DNA of 53,849 bases from positions 1 through 53,849 of the forward strand of contig JBBRUT010000008.1 in assembly GCA_038247555.1 (NCBI GenBank). Reading direction: 5' to 3'. Of this stretch, positions 33,498 through 42,142 are shown piece after piece (position 1 is the first letter of the stretch; every line of letters starts with the position of its first letter). The notes under the pieces are model-generated. The model did not search any database, was not told the origin of the DNA, and worked only from the letters and a program-made list of their open reading frames with translations. A program made the position numbers and the translations under genes. This DNA comes from JAHBXL01 sp038247555. Its GTDB lineage: Bacteria > Planctomycetota > Phycisphaerae > Phycisphaerales > UBA1924.

Positions 33498-33646
33498 GGC
33501 CGGAGCATATGGGCCGTAAGCGAAGCTTGCGCATCACCGGGGACATCGTCGCCCCTTCACCAATGTTTTGCGCGGAAACGCATCGCGACGCTGGTGAAAC
33601 CCGTAAAGTGGTACGTGGAGTGGGAGAGGTTTCCGCGAGACACCAA

Positions 33647-35059
33647 ATGATCGACCGCAGACACTTTCTCGCAAGGGCCACCGCGTTCGGGGTCGGCTTT
33701 GCGGGGCTTCGCGCGGGCCTTGCCTACGGTGCAGCGCAGCACTCCCTCCAGGATGGTGGGTTCGGGCCGCTGATCGCCGACCCCGCCGGACTTCTTGATC
33801 TCCCGGCAGGATTCTCATATCAGGTGCTGGCGCGGCGTGGCGACCCGATGGACGACGGGCTCATCGTGCCCGGCATGCAGGATGCCATGGCGGCCTTCCC
33901 GCGTCCCGATGGCACCACGGCGCTGGTCGTGAATCATGAAGTCGAGATTCCCGGCATCGGGCCCATCGGGCCGTTCGGCCGGAGCGATGAGCTGCTTGAT
34001 AACATCCCCCCCGCGGCGTTCTACGACCGAGGCGCCCGCGCACGTGGGGGGTGCAGCACGATTATCTACGACACGAAATCCGGGGAGGTCCGTCGGCGGA
34101 CCCTGACGCTCATCGGAACGGTACGAAACTGTGCTGGCGGCGCAACGCCCTGGAACACATGGCTCACCTGCGAGGAGTGCTTCGAGTCGAAGGGAATGGG
34201 CTTTGACGAAGATCATGGCTATGTCTTTGAGTGCATGCCGCTCGCGGACGGCCTCACCATGAATCCCAAGCCGATTCGCGACATGGGGCGGTTCAATCAC
34301 GAGGCCGTGGCGGTCGATCCCGCCTCTGGCGTCGTCTACCTGACCGAGGACCGGGCAGACGGGCTGCTGTACAGATTCCTTCCCAAAGACCGGGCCGATC
34401 TTCACAAGGGTGGACGACTGCAATCCCTCGCAATCAAAGGGCACAAACGCCGCCTCACGCAGAACTGGGGTGATGCGGAGCCCATCGCGGTCGGTGCCGC
34501 GTTGCAGGTCGAGTGGTTGGATGTCGACAACGTCGATCCTCGCGTTGATGACCTTCGCTATCGCGGGTTTGAGCGCGGCGCTGCGGCGTTCGCCCGGGGC
34601 GAGGGGATGTGGTTTGGAATCGGCCCGGGTGCTCGGAAAGATTCTCTCCGGTCAAGCGCGAGGGTTTACTTCGCCTGCACCAACGGCGGCATGGCCCGGC
34701 TGGGGCAACTCTGGCGATACTTGCCCAGCCCGTACGAAGGAACGGACCGGGAGCGGGAAGATGCTGGACTGCTGGAGTTGTTCGCCGAGCCCAACGACTC
34801 TGCGGTCATCGCAAACGCGGACAACCTGGCCGTCACACCCTGGGGAGGGCTTGTCGTGTGCGAAGACGGCGATGAGGAGAGCAAACGGATGGTGATGGTG
34901 AGCCCCAGCGGCGGCATGCACACATTCGCGAGGAACGCGTTGAACAAGTCTGAACTCGCCGGCTCGTGCTTTTCCCCGGATGGGAGCACCCTGTTTGTGA
35001 ACATTCAGACCCCCGGGATCACGATTGCGGTCCGCGGCCCTTGGAGCCGGGCACAATAG
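33647..35059 (+). CDS. PhoX-like alkaline phosphatase (DUF839), Tat-exported
   Basis: A 470-residue protein with a twin-arginine signal (MIDRRHFLARATAFGVGFAG). The body is a PhoX/DUF839 beta-propeller: TALVVNHEVEIPG, GGATPWNTWLTCEECFES, FNHEAVAVDPASGVVYLTED and NADNLAVTPWGGLVVCEDG, where acidic residues bind Ca and Fe in characterised PhoX. It would release phosphate from organic phosphates in the periplasm. The ATG at 33647 is preceded by GAGAGG; the longer frame upstream lacks coding character. No Pho box is recognised. Confidence 0.88.
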   Translation: MIDRRHFLARATAFGVGFAGLRAGLAYGAAQHSLQDGGFGPLIADPAGLLDLPAGFSYQVLARRGDPMDDGLIVPGMQDAMAAFPRPDGTTALVVNHEVEIPGIGPIGPFGRSDELLDNIPPAAFYDRGARARGGCSTIIYDTKSGEVRRRTLTLIGTVRNCAGGATPWNTWLTCEECFESKGMGFDEDHGYVFECMPLADGLTMNPKPIRDMGRFNHEAVAVDPASGVVYLTEDRADGLLYRFLPKDRADLHKGGRLQSLAIKGHKRRLTQNWGDAEPIAVGAALQVEWLDVDNVDPRVDDLRYRGFERGAAAFARGEGMWFGIGPGARKDSLRSSARVYFACTNGGMARLGQLWRYLPSPYEGTDREREDAGLLELFAEPNDSAVIANADNLAVTPWGGLVVCEDGDEESKRMVMVSPSGGMHTFARNALNKSELAGSCFSPDGSTLFVNIQTPGITIAVRGPWSRAQ

Positions 35060-35108
35060 TCGCAAGGCGTTCGGTATTTTTCCCGGCAACGAGGCGCGGT
35101 TTGGTCCT

Positions 35109-35138
35109 TGAAGTGAACCCCGGTTGAGGCCTATCCTC
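35109..35138 (+). promoter_or_regulatory. Candidate promoter for rpsO-pnp
   Basis: TTGAAG (35109-35114), an 18-bp spacer and TATCCT (35133-35138), each matching four of six consensus bases, about 42 bp before the rpsO start. Confidence 0.4.
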
Positions 35139-35179
35139 ACAATCTGACACAACCCCAACGGCTTGAGGCAAAGGCAGCA

Positions 35180-35446
35180 ATGAACGAGGCTCAGTATCGC
35201 ACTCAGACGGTCCAGGCGAATCGCCGGCATGACACGGACTCCGGGTCTCCCGAAGTTCAAGTTTCATTGCTGACCAACGACATCAACTTCCTCTCGCAGC
35301 ACCTGCAGACGCACCGCAAGGACAACAGTTCGCGGCGTGGACTGACGCTGAAAGTTGCCCGGCGTAACCGGCTCCTGAAGTATCTCGCCAGGACCGACAA
35401 GGACGGATACACCGCCCTCATCGGCCGCCTCGGCCTCCGCAAGTAA
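35180..35446 (+). CDS. rpsO: 30S ribosomal protein S15
   Basis: An 88-residue primary 16S rRNA-binding protein. DTDSGSPEVQVSLLTNDINF, LQTHRKDNSSRRGL and ARRNRLLKYLARTD are the conserved S15 segments, and the length is exactly that of the family. It is followed by pnp after 304 bp, the widely conserved rpsO-pnp order. Confidence 0.98.
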   Translation: MNEAQYRTQTVQANRRHDTDSGSPEVQVSLLTNDINFLSQHLQTHRKDNSSRRGLTLKVARRNRLLKYLARTDKDGYTALIGRLGLRK

Positions 35447-35454
35447 TCCACCAT

Positions 35455-35476
35455 GCCCCTCGCGAAAGCGGGGGGC
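35455..35476 (+). terminator. GNRA-capped hairpin just after rpsO (attenuator-like)
   Basis: A 9-bp stem (35455-35463 with 35468-35476) closed by a GAAA tetraloop, 8 nt after the rpsO stop, followed by only a weak T-rich stretch (TTGTCGTTT). It fits a partial terminator or a 3'-end stabiliser between rpsO and pnp. Confidence 0.6.
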
Positions 35477-35490
35477 TTGTCGTTTCCGGC

Positions 35491-35532
35491 CCGCGAAGGG
35501 TCAGGCGCTCGTCGGGACGTGGCCCTTCGCGG
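35491..35532 (+). other. Long stem-loop in the pnp leader, possible RNase III/PNPase control site
   Basis: A perfect 10-bp GC-rich stem (35491-35500 with 35523-35532) extended by two inner pairs, loop about 18-20 nt. E. coli pnp is autoregulated through an RNase III-cleaved hairpin in the same place; the analogy is by position and structure only. The rest of the 304-bp gap shows nothing else clear. Confidence 0.5.
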
Positions 35533-35750
35533 CCCGGGCGTCTGCGAACAATGTTTTGAGAAGGGCAAGGGTGGGGCGTCGGCCACGGCCCGGGTGGCAG
35601 TGGGCACGGTGCAGTCAATGACTGCCTCATGCCTTCTGCCTCCGATTTGGGTGTCGGGCCGGCGAGTCAAGCCGAGGATCCGCGACCAAAGCCCCGTTCG
35701 GGCTGCCCGCGCGCGGATTCCCGGCGCAGCCGAAGCTGGAGACAGAAGAC

Positions 35751-37901
35751 ATGGCATACGTAAGAGTTGAGCGTGAGATCGCCGGGCGCACCTTGATCAT
35801 GGAAACCGGCAAGGTCGCCAAACTGTGCGACGCCGCGGTGATTGCGCACTACGGCGGCAGCACCGTGCTCGCGACCGTCGTCCGCGCCAAGCCGCGCGAA
35901 GGTCTGGATTTCTTCCCCCTCGCGGTCGATTACCGCGAGAAGGCGTCCGCCGCGGGCAAGTTTCCCGGCGGCTTCCGCAAGCGCGAGGGCGCTCCCAACG
36001 AAAAAGAAATTCTCACCATGCGGATGATCGATCGTCCGATGCGTCCGCTGTTCCCCGATGGCTTTATCGACGAGATCCAGGTTCAGTGCTGGGTCATGTC
36101 GCACGATGGCGAGAACGATACCGATGTGCTCGCCGGCACCGCCGCGTCGGCCGCGCTTGCCATCTCCAACGCTCCGTTTGAAGGCCCCACCGCCACTGTG
36201 CGCGTGGGCCGCGTTGTGACCGATGACGGCCTCCGCTACGTCCTGAACCCCACCGTGACCCAGCTTGAGTACTCCGATCTTGACATGGTGCTTGCCGGCC
36301 ACAAGGACGGCGTGAACATGATCGAAGTCGGCGCGGCCGAGGTCGACGAGAAGGGCGTGTTCGGCGCCATCGAGTTCGGCATCGAGGAAGGCATCAAGCC
36401 CATCCTCAGCCTCATCGACGAACTCGTGAAGAAGGTCGGCAAGGAGAAGGTCATGGGCGATCTCGCCCTGCCCCCGGCCGATGTCATCGAGCAGGTCCGC
36501 AAGGCGGTCGAGGGCGAGCTCACCGAGGCCCGCAAGATCAACGGCAAGGCCGCACGAGGCGAGCGCGTTGATGCGATCCGCAAGGCGATGCTCGAAACGC
36601 ACTTCCAGCTCAAGGCCACCGGCACCTACGAGGAGTTTGCCACCAGCCAGAAGCGCTTCAACGGTGCGAAGGAGGCGTTCAAGCGCCTTGAAGAGAAGAT
36701 CACCCGAAGGTTGATTGTCGAGAGCGGTACCCGCGCCGACGGCCGCGGCCCCACCCAGCTCCGGACCATCACCTCCGAGGTCAACGTTTTCCAGTACACG
36801 CACGGCTCCTCGCTCTTCCAGCGCGGCGAGACGCAGTCGCTCTGCTCGGTCACCCTCGGCACCGGCAAGGATGAGCAGATCATCGACGGCCTGCTGCCGG
36901 AGTACTCCAAGAAGTTCACCCTCCACTACAACTTCCCGCCGTTCTCTACCGGCGAGGCCAAGCGAATCATGGGCCCCGGCCGCCGCGAGATCGGCCACGG
37001 CGCACTGGCCGAGCGGTCGCTGCTCGGCGTTCTCCCCTCCCCGGAAGAGTTCCCCTACACCATCCGCGTCGTTTCCGATATCACCGAATCCAACGGCAGC
37101 TCGTCGATGGCGTCGGTCTGCGGCGGCTGCCTCGCCCTGATGGATGCCGGTGTGCCCATCAAGGCCACCGTCGCCGGCATCTCGGTGGGTCGCTTCTCCG
37201 ATGACGCAGACACGAAGGAGATCTTCGTCACCGACATCATCGGCGAGGAAGATTTCTTCGGCGACATGGACTTCAAGGTCGCCGGTACGCGCGAAGGCAT
37301 CACCGGCATCCAGCTCGACCTCAAGGCCCGCGGTCTGGTGCTCTCACAGATCGAACGAATCTTCGAGCAGGCCCGCAAGGGTCGCCTCGAGATTATCGAT
37401 CTCATGGAGAAGACGATTGCTGCGCCTCGCTCCGAGATCAGCAAGCGCGCCCCGCGCCTTGTCACCCTCCACATCAACCCCGAGAAGATCGGCAAGCTCA
37501 TCGGGCCGGGCGGCAAGATGATCCGCGGCCTGCAGGACAAGTACGGCGTCACCATCGAGGTCGAGGACGATGGCACCGTCATGATCGCCGCACCCAACGG
37601 TGACGCGATCGACCTGGCGCGCTCCGAGATCGAGGCGCTCTGCGAAGAAATCAAGGTTGGCACGATCTACACCGGCAAGGTCGTCTCCACCAAGGACTTT
37701 GGTGCGTTCGTCGAGCTCGCCCCGGGAACCGACGGCATGTGCCACATCTCCGAGCTTGCCGAGGGATACGTCAAGAACGTGTCGGATGTGGTGAAGATCG
37801 GCGATGTCATCAAGGTGAAGGTGATCCTCGTGGATGACCAGGGTCGCATCAAGCTCAGCCGCAAGGCGGCCATGGCGGAAGAGACCGTTCAAGCTGGGTA
37901 A
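35751..37901 (+). CDS. pnp: Polyribonucleotide nucleotidyltransferase
   Basis: A 716-residue 3'-5' phosphorolytic exoribonuclease. Two RNase PH domains flank an alpha-helical domain (YREKASAAGKFPGGFRKREG in the first; TRADGRGPTQLRTI, THGSSLFQRGETQSL and SDITESNGSSSMASVCGG in the second), followed by a KH domain (INPEKIGKLIGPGGKMIRGL) and an S1 domain (GTIYTGKVVSTKDFGAFVEL). All catalytic elements are present. Start ATG preceded by GGAGACAGAAG. The upstream hairpins suggest leader-based control. Confidence 0.98.
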   Translation: MAYVRVEREIAGRTLIMETGKVAKLCDAAVIAHYGGSTVLATVVRAKPREGLDFFPLAVDYREKASAAGKFPGGFRKREGAPNEKEILTMRMIDRPMRPLFPDGFIDEIQVQCWVMSHDGENDTDVLAGTAASAALAISNAPFEGPTATVRVGRVVTDDGLRYVLNPTVTQLEYSDLDMVLAGHKDGVNMIEVGAAEVDEKGVFGAIEFGIEEGIKPILSLIDELVKKVGKEKVMGDLALPPADVIEQVRKAVEGELTEARKINGKAARGERVDAIRKAMLETHFQLKATGTYEEFATSQKRFNGAKEAFKRLEEKITRRLIVESGTRADGRGPTQLRTITSEVNVFQYTHGSSLFQRGETQSLCSVTLGTGKDEQIIDGLLPEYSKKFTLHYNFPPFSTGEAKRIMGPGRREIGHGALAERSLLGVLPSPEEFPYTIRVVSDITESNGSSSMASVCGGCLALMDAGVPIKATVAGISVGRFSDDADTKEIFVTDIIGEEDFFGDMDFKVAGTREGITGIQLDLKARGLVLSQIERIFEQARKGRLEIIDLMEKTIAAPRSEISKRAPRLVTLHINPEKIGKLIGPGGKMIRGLQDKYGVTIEVEDDGTVMIAAPNGDAIDLARSEIEALCEEIKVGTIYTGKVVSTKDFGAFVELAPGTDGMCHISELAEGYVKNVSDVVKIGDVIKVKVILVDDQGRIKLSRKAAMAEETVQAG

Positions 37902-37926
37902 ACCAGCGAAGACAGATTGACTTCAC

Positions 37927-37964
37927 GCACAAGTCCATGCTTTGCATGGACTTGTGCTGTTTTT
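37927..37964 (+). terminator. Intrinsic terminator of rpsO-pnp
   Basis: A perfect 14-bp stem (37927-37940 with 37944-37957), TTT loop and a T tract (37958-37964, TGTTTTT), 25 bp after the pnp stop. A second small inverted repeat (GGGTTC/GAACCC) follows directly. Confidence 0.92.
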
Positions 37965-38043
37965 GGGTTCGGTGAACCCGCGCCGTCGCAAGACATTGGA
38001 CTTCGCGGTTTGAGAAGTTATGCACATCTTTCTTCACGGGTCT

Positions 38044-38071
38044 TTGCGGAATCGTGAAGTCTTGGTAGTCT
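38044..38071 (+). promoter_or_regulatory. Candidate promoter and long leader of the cold-shock gene
   Basis: TTGCGG (38044-38049), 16-bp spacer, TAGTCT (38066-38071). A start near 38078 would give a leader of about 230 nt, beginning with a hairpin (38098-38104 with 38109-38115). Long structured leaders are common in cold-shock genes. The rest of 37965-38306 holds no supported gene. Confidence 0.3.
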
Positions 38072-38306
38072 GAGCGAAGTTTCATGTGTTCAACCGTGGC
38101 GGGACCTCTCCCGCCGGGCAGTCAATCTGAGGTTATTGTGTCTGTGCAGTTGCGGGTGCTGGAGCGGCGGCCCCAACGTGTTGCGAATGTGCACGCGATG
38201 GTTGTAGTTTGTGACCGGGGCTTCGACGCCGCCCCACCCCGATGCGCCGACACGGCCGTAGCTGATCCCCCGTGGGTTCACGCGGCGACGGCAAGCGGGT
38301 TCTTCC

Positions 38307-38600
38307 ATGTCTGAAGGTAGTCCGAAGCAGATCATCGACGTCCAGGGTGCCGTCAAATGGTTCGACCCGAAGAAGGGCTTCGGCTTCATCGTCGGACCCG
38401 AAGGCCAGGATGTCTTTGTCCATTACTCCAAAATTCAGGGCGAGGGCTTCCGCGTTCTGAAGGACGGCTCCGCCGTTTCCTATGACGCGGAACTGACCGA
38501 TCGCGGTTGGCATGCCACCCGCGTCATTCGGACAGACCCGGCGCCGCTTGAGGTCATGATCCCGGAGCGGAAGACCTACACCCGCTCTCCGCGCCGTTGA
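38307..38600 (+). CDS. Cold-shock domain protein
   Basis: A 97-residue RNA/DNA-binding protein with one cold-shock domain. GAVKWFDPKKGFGFIVG holds RNP1 (KGFGFI) and DVFVHYSKI holds RNP2 (VFVH). It is longer than CspA (about 70) because of an N-terminal extension and a C-terminal basic tail of about 25 residues (VMIPERKTYTRSPRR). It has a long upstream leader, consistent with post-transcriptional control. It converges on the GGQ-protein gene. Confidence 0.93.
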   Translation: MSEGSPKQIIDVQGAVKWFDPKKGFGFIVGPEGQDVFVHYSKIQGEGFRVLKDGSAVSYDAELTDRGWHATRVIRTDPAPLEVMIPERKTYTRSPRR

Positions 38601-38617
38601 CCTTCCCTGCCTGATCG

Positions 38618-39145
38618 CTATTTCAACAGATGAAGGCCGCGTTCCTCGCGCTGATGGTTCCACATCAGCATCGCGGGGGGGTGGTTCTTCGCCAGCTTGA
38701 TGAGCTGACTCGCCGAGCAGCTCAGACGCAGCGCGGCTTTCCGGGGGTCCCAGTTGCAGGAAGCGACAACGTCGAGGGCCTCGGCGAGCATCGCCGGATA
38801 ATCTTCGTGGCTCGGGCTGCACGCGATGCGGCCGCCCTTCACCCTTGAACGCCAGAGCGTCGAGCCGATCTCCCCGATCGGAACCGGCATGCGCGCCGCG
38901 ACGGCAAGCGCAAGGCGCAGACGCCTCGTGGCCATCCGCTTGTTCTCGCCCTGGCTGCGTCGTTCGCTCGCGTGCGCCACGATGCCGGTGGGCTTGTGCA
39001 GCAACTCGACAAGCGTTTCGACTTTGTTCCGGTTTTGCCCGCCCGGTCCGCCGGTGCGGCCCGTGCTGATCGTGCACTGCTTGAGCAACGTCTCCTCTTC
39101 GAGGCATGCCGGGTGCGACCAGCGTTCGAAAGCGGGCGCGGTCAC
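38618..39145 (-). CDS. Release-factor-like GGQ protein with unusual C-terminal extension
   Basis: A 175-residue protein. RTGGPGGQNRNKVETLVELL is the class I release factor catalytic domain with the GGQ loop, as in ArfB (YaeJ) and PrfH, which hydrolyse peptidyl-tRNA. There is no codon-recognition domain. ArfB proteins end in a short basic tail that enters the mRNA channel; here residues about 100-175 form a different, partly acidic, possibly helix-turn-helix-like segment (DPRKAALRLSCSASQLIKLA). GTG start overlapping the tsaD stop (GTGA). A rescue or quality-control role is likely but unproven. Confidence 0.8.
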   Translation of the reverse strand: MTAPAFERWSHPACLEEETLLKQCTISTGRTGGPGGQNRNKVETLVELLHKPTGIVAHASERRSQGENKRMATRRLRLALAVAARMPVPIGEIGSTLWRSRVKGGRIACSPSHEDYPAMLAEALDVVASCNWDPRKAALRLSCSASQLIKLAKNHPPAMLMWNHQREERGLHLLK

Positions 39146-40263
39146 CGCGCCACTCCAGCGACGGAACTCAGAGTGCGGGCACTGCTCGGCGAAGCCGTGA
39201 ACGACAACGACTCACCCTGCCATCCTCGCTCATTGAGCGTGCAATGCCCAAGCGCGGCGATCATCGCGCCGTTATCCAGGCAGTACTCAATGGCTGGCAG
39301 TCGAACATCGATGCCGCGCCGAGCCCCCAAGTCCGTCAGCCCCTCGCGCAGCGCGGAGTTCGCGCTCACACCCCCGCCCACCAGCAGCGTCCGGCTTTGG
39401 GGGTGTCGCTCAAACGCGCGATCGAGCTTCAGGATCACCGCCGCGACCGCCGCCTGCTGAAACGTTGCGGCGACCTGCGCAGCGCTCATCCACGGCTTGC
39501 TGGGCGGCTGGCCCCGGGCCTCGCGCCGGGCGCGGGCGGTCTGGCTCTCCGGCACGCCCCGGAATGCGTACAACGCCGCGGTCTTCAAACCGGAGAACGA
39601 GAAGTCGAGAGACTCGGGCGAAATGCGAGAGATCGGGAATCCCGGCTTCTGCGGCTGGGCCGTCTTCGCGAGTCGATCAACCTCTGGTCCACCGGGGAAC
39701 CCCAGTCCGAGGATCGCCGCCACCTTGTCGTAGGCCTCGCCGATCGCATCATCGATGGTCGAGCCGATGCGCCGGCTGACGGTGGGCCCTTCACAAAGAG
39801 AGATGGCCGAGTGCCCGCCGCTGACAACCAATCCCATGGCGGGCCATGCGGGAAGCGGGGGGATGCTGCCGACAGAGCCGATCCACCCGGCGGCCAGATG
39901 CGCCTGCACGTGGTCGACACCCACCACGGGGATGTCCAGCCCCAGCGCAAGTGCCTTTGCCGCGGCGACTCCGACAAGCAGCGAACCAATCAGCCCCGGC
40001 CGATTCCCCACCGCGATCGCGTGCAACGCGCCGAACTCCACACCCGCTTCGCTGACCGCGCGACGAAGAACTGGCAGGATGCGCTCGGCGTGGGCGCGGC
40101 TGGCGATCTCCGGCACAACGCCCCGGTACTCCGCGTGCAGATCGTGCTGCGAGGCGATGACGTTCGACAGAACCTCGCGCCCGCCGCGAACCACGGCCGC
40201 GGCGGTTTCGTCGCAGGAACACTCGATCCCCAGCACCAGGCGATGATCGATGGGATCACTCAC
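39142..40263 (-). CDS. tsaD: tRNA N6-adenosine threonylcarbamoyltransferase
   Basis: A 373-residue enzyme that installs t6A at A37 of tRNAs reading ANN codons. VLGIECSCDETAAAVV is the N-terminal phosphate-binding motif, VVPEIASRAHAERI contributes a metal-site histidine, and VVSGGHSAISL and SLDFSFSGLKTAAL are typical. The GTG start at 40263 is the first codon giving the family N-terminus; an upstream extension would run deep into the S41 gene. It overlaps the S41 stop by 8 bp and the GGQ gene start by 4 bp. Confidence 0.94.
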   Translation of the reverse strand: MSDPIDHRLVLGIECSCDETAAAVVRGGREVLSNVIASQHDLHAEYRGVVPEIASRAHAERILPVLRRAVSEAGVEFGALHAIAVGNRPGLIGSLLVGVAAAKALALGLDIPVVGVDHVQAHLAAGWIGSVGSIPPLPAWPAMGLVVSGGHSAISLCEGPTVSRRIGSTIDDAIGEAYDKVAAILGLGFPGGPEVDRLAKTAQPQKPGFPISRISPESLDFSFSGLKTAALYAFRGVPESQTARARREARGQPPSKPWMSAAQVAATFQQAAVAAVILKLDRAFERHPQSRTLLVGGGVSANSALREGLTDLGARRGIDVRLPAIEYCLDNGAMIAALGHCTLNERGWQGESLSFTASPSSARTLSSVAGVAR

Positions 40264-42013
40264 CTGGAGAAGCCTCGGGTACAGAGGGCTCGACCGGCCG
40301 GACGTCGGCCTGCAGCAACCAGCGTTCAACATCCTCGCCGGTGATCTTGAGCTTCGCGACGACCTTGCCATCCACATCGCGAACTTCGACATGCCCATCT
40401 GTCAGCTTGGCGCTATCTGGCCAGAGGTCGATCAGTTCAGGCTTGCTTTCGCCCGTGGCCGCGGCGGTCTCAAGGGCGTTGATGCGTTTGTCGATCCGCG
40501 CGGACTCAAGCCCGAGCCGTTCCCTTGTCCGCTCAAGATTGCGAAGCTCGGTCACCGCGATCTCCGCGTGTGCATCTTTCGCGTCGCTCACCGCCGCCCA
40601 CCTTCCGGTGTCCAGCCGGCCCTGAACGGCGCGGAGCGCGGCAGCAAGCTGCGTGTCGCTGGCTTCAGAGGCTATCCAAACCGGGTTGGCCCAGTCCTGC
40701 TTGATGACGGTGGGTTCCGGGTCGATGGACTCTCCTCGCACCGCGTCAAAGTCACGCCTGCGGAGGAACCTCGAGAGGATTTCCTCATCCTTCACCGGAA
40801 CATAGAAGCCCTGGCTCGGATCGACGCCCCACGTCGTCGATTCATCCTGCCGCTGGATCAATCGACCCGAGGGCAGATAGTACCTTTGCGTTGTAAACTT
40901 CAGCTTGGCGCCCGAGAGTCGCGGTAGCGAGAGCACCGTCTGAACCAGTCCCTTGCCGAAGGTTCGCGTCCCAACCACCACCGCAGTATCGTGATCCTGC
41001 AGCGCCCCCGCGACGATCTCGCTTGCCGAGGCAGAACCCCCATCAATCAGCACCGCCACGGGAAGCCCGACAACCGCGCCACCAGAGGTTGCGCGGAGCG
41101 TCTGATCCGTCACGGCGCGGCCCTTGATGGAGACGATCACACCCTTATCAAGAAACGCATCGGCGATGCGGTGCGCGCCCTCAAGTGTGCCGCCGGGGTT
41201 GCCCCGCAGGTCCAGCACGAGTGAAGTCAGCTGGTGGCCCCCCGTCGCCGCGGCAGCACGGGCGGCCGCGATCGCCGCTTCAAACTCATCGGGCGCGGAA
41301 GGTGTGAACTGTGCAAGCCGGACATACGCGATGCCCCGATCGGGGTCGAGGAAGTAGTCCCACTTCCCGTTGTCGCCCGGCAGCCGACGCAGGCCGCGAA
41401 CCGCGCGATAGGTGATCGCCTTGCGGGTGAGCGTGAACTTCTTCTCGACTCCTTCGCGCTGAATGAGGAAGCTCACCTCGCTGTTGGGTGGCCCGGTCAG
41501 CAGGTCGACGCACTGGTCGCTGGTCAGTCCGAAGGTGCTCTTGCCTTCGATGCTCGTGATCCTGTCGCCCGACAAGATGCCCGCGACCAACGCGGGTGAA
41601 TCCTCCAGCGGGGTCACCACCGTCAACCAGCCGTCCCGCATCTCGATCTGACAGCCGATCCCGGAGAAGTTTCCAGTCAGCTGCTTCTCGAACTTCTCCG
41701 AGTCCTTCGGCGGAATGTACTCGGCGTACGGGTCATCCAGCGCCTCGAGCATGCCGTCGATGGCACCCTTCTGTAGCTTCTCGGAGTCCGGCTTGTCGAC
41801 GTAGCCGGCGTTCAGCGCACGGTACACGTCGGTGATCGGGTCAAAGAAGTTGGGCTGCCCGCGAACCTGGGCATAGAGCTCAGGTGCACGCGTCACCGAG
41901 AACATCCCGAGCACGAACGCCAGGGCGATCGTCATGAGTTGCACCCGCCGCGAGGTGCGGCGTGCGGGACGCGCGGATGAAGACACGAGCGTTGAAGCGG
42001 AAAGAGACGGCAT
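40256..42013 (-). CDS. C-terminal processing protease, peptidase family S41
   Basis: A 585-residue exported serine protease. The start at 42013 has a strong AGGAGG site 6 bp upstream and opens an N-terminal membrane anchor or signal (LMTIALAFVLGMFSVTRA). A PDZ domain follows (LEDSPALVAGILSGDRITSI), then the S41 core with LVLDLRGNPGGTLEGA, the catalytic Ser in IDGGSASASEIV (about residue 330) and the Lys in GTRTFGKGLVQ. About 200 extra C-terminal residues are charged and coiled-coil-like. It likely trims periplasmic proteins. First gene of the operon with tsaD and the GGQ protein. Confidence 0.92.
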   Translation of the reverse strand: MPSLSASTLVSSSARPARRTSRRVQLMTIALAFVLGMFSVTRAPELYAQVRGQPNFFDPITDVYRALNAGYVDKPDSEKLQKGAIDGMLEALDDPYAEYIPPKDSEKFEKQLTGNFSGIGCQIEMRDGWLTVVTPLEDSPALVAGILSGDRITSIEGKSTFGLTSDQCVDLLTGPPNSEVSFLIQREGVEKKFTLTRKAITYRAVRGLRRLPGDNGKWDYFLDPDRGIAYVRLAQFTPSAPDEFEAAIAAARAAAATGGHQLTSLVLDLRGNPGGTLEGAHRIADAFLDKGVIVSIKGRAVTDQTLRATSGGAVVGLPVAVLIDGGSASASEIVAGALQDHDTAVVVGTRTFGKGLVQTVLSLPRLSGAKLKFTTQRYYLPSGRLIQRQDESTTWGVDPSQGFYVPVKDEEILSRFLRRRDFDAVRGESIDPEPTVIKQDWANPVWIASEASDTQLAAALRAVQGRLDTGRWAAVSDAKDAHAEIAVTELRNLERTRERLGLESARIDKRINALETAAATGESKPELIDLWPDSAKLTDGHVEVRDVDGKVVAKLKITGEDVERWLLQADVRPVEPSVPEASPGE

Positions 42014-42142
42014 GGAAGCCTCCTGGTCCCGATTATTCGCAGGGAGATGAGGCGGGGACGCCACTCGGCAGGGATGAGGTAAGTTTCACGGCGGCGCTGT
42101 CAAGTACGGGAGGGCGAACAAGCGGGCTACAGTTCCTCCTCG

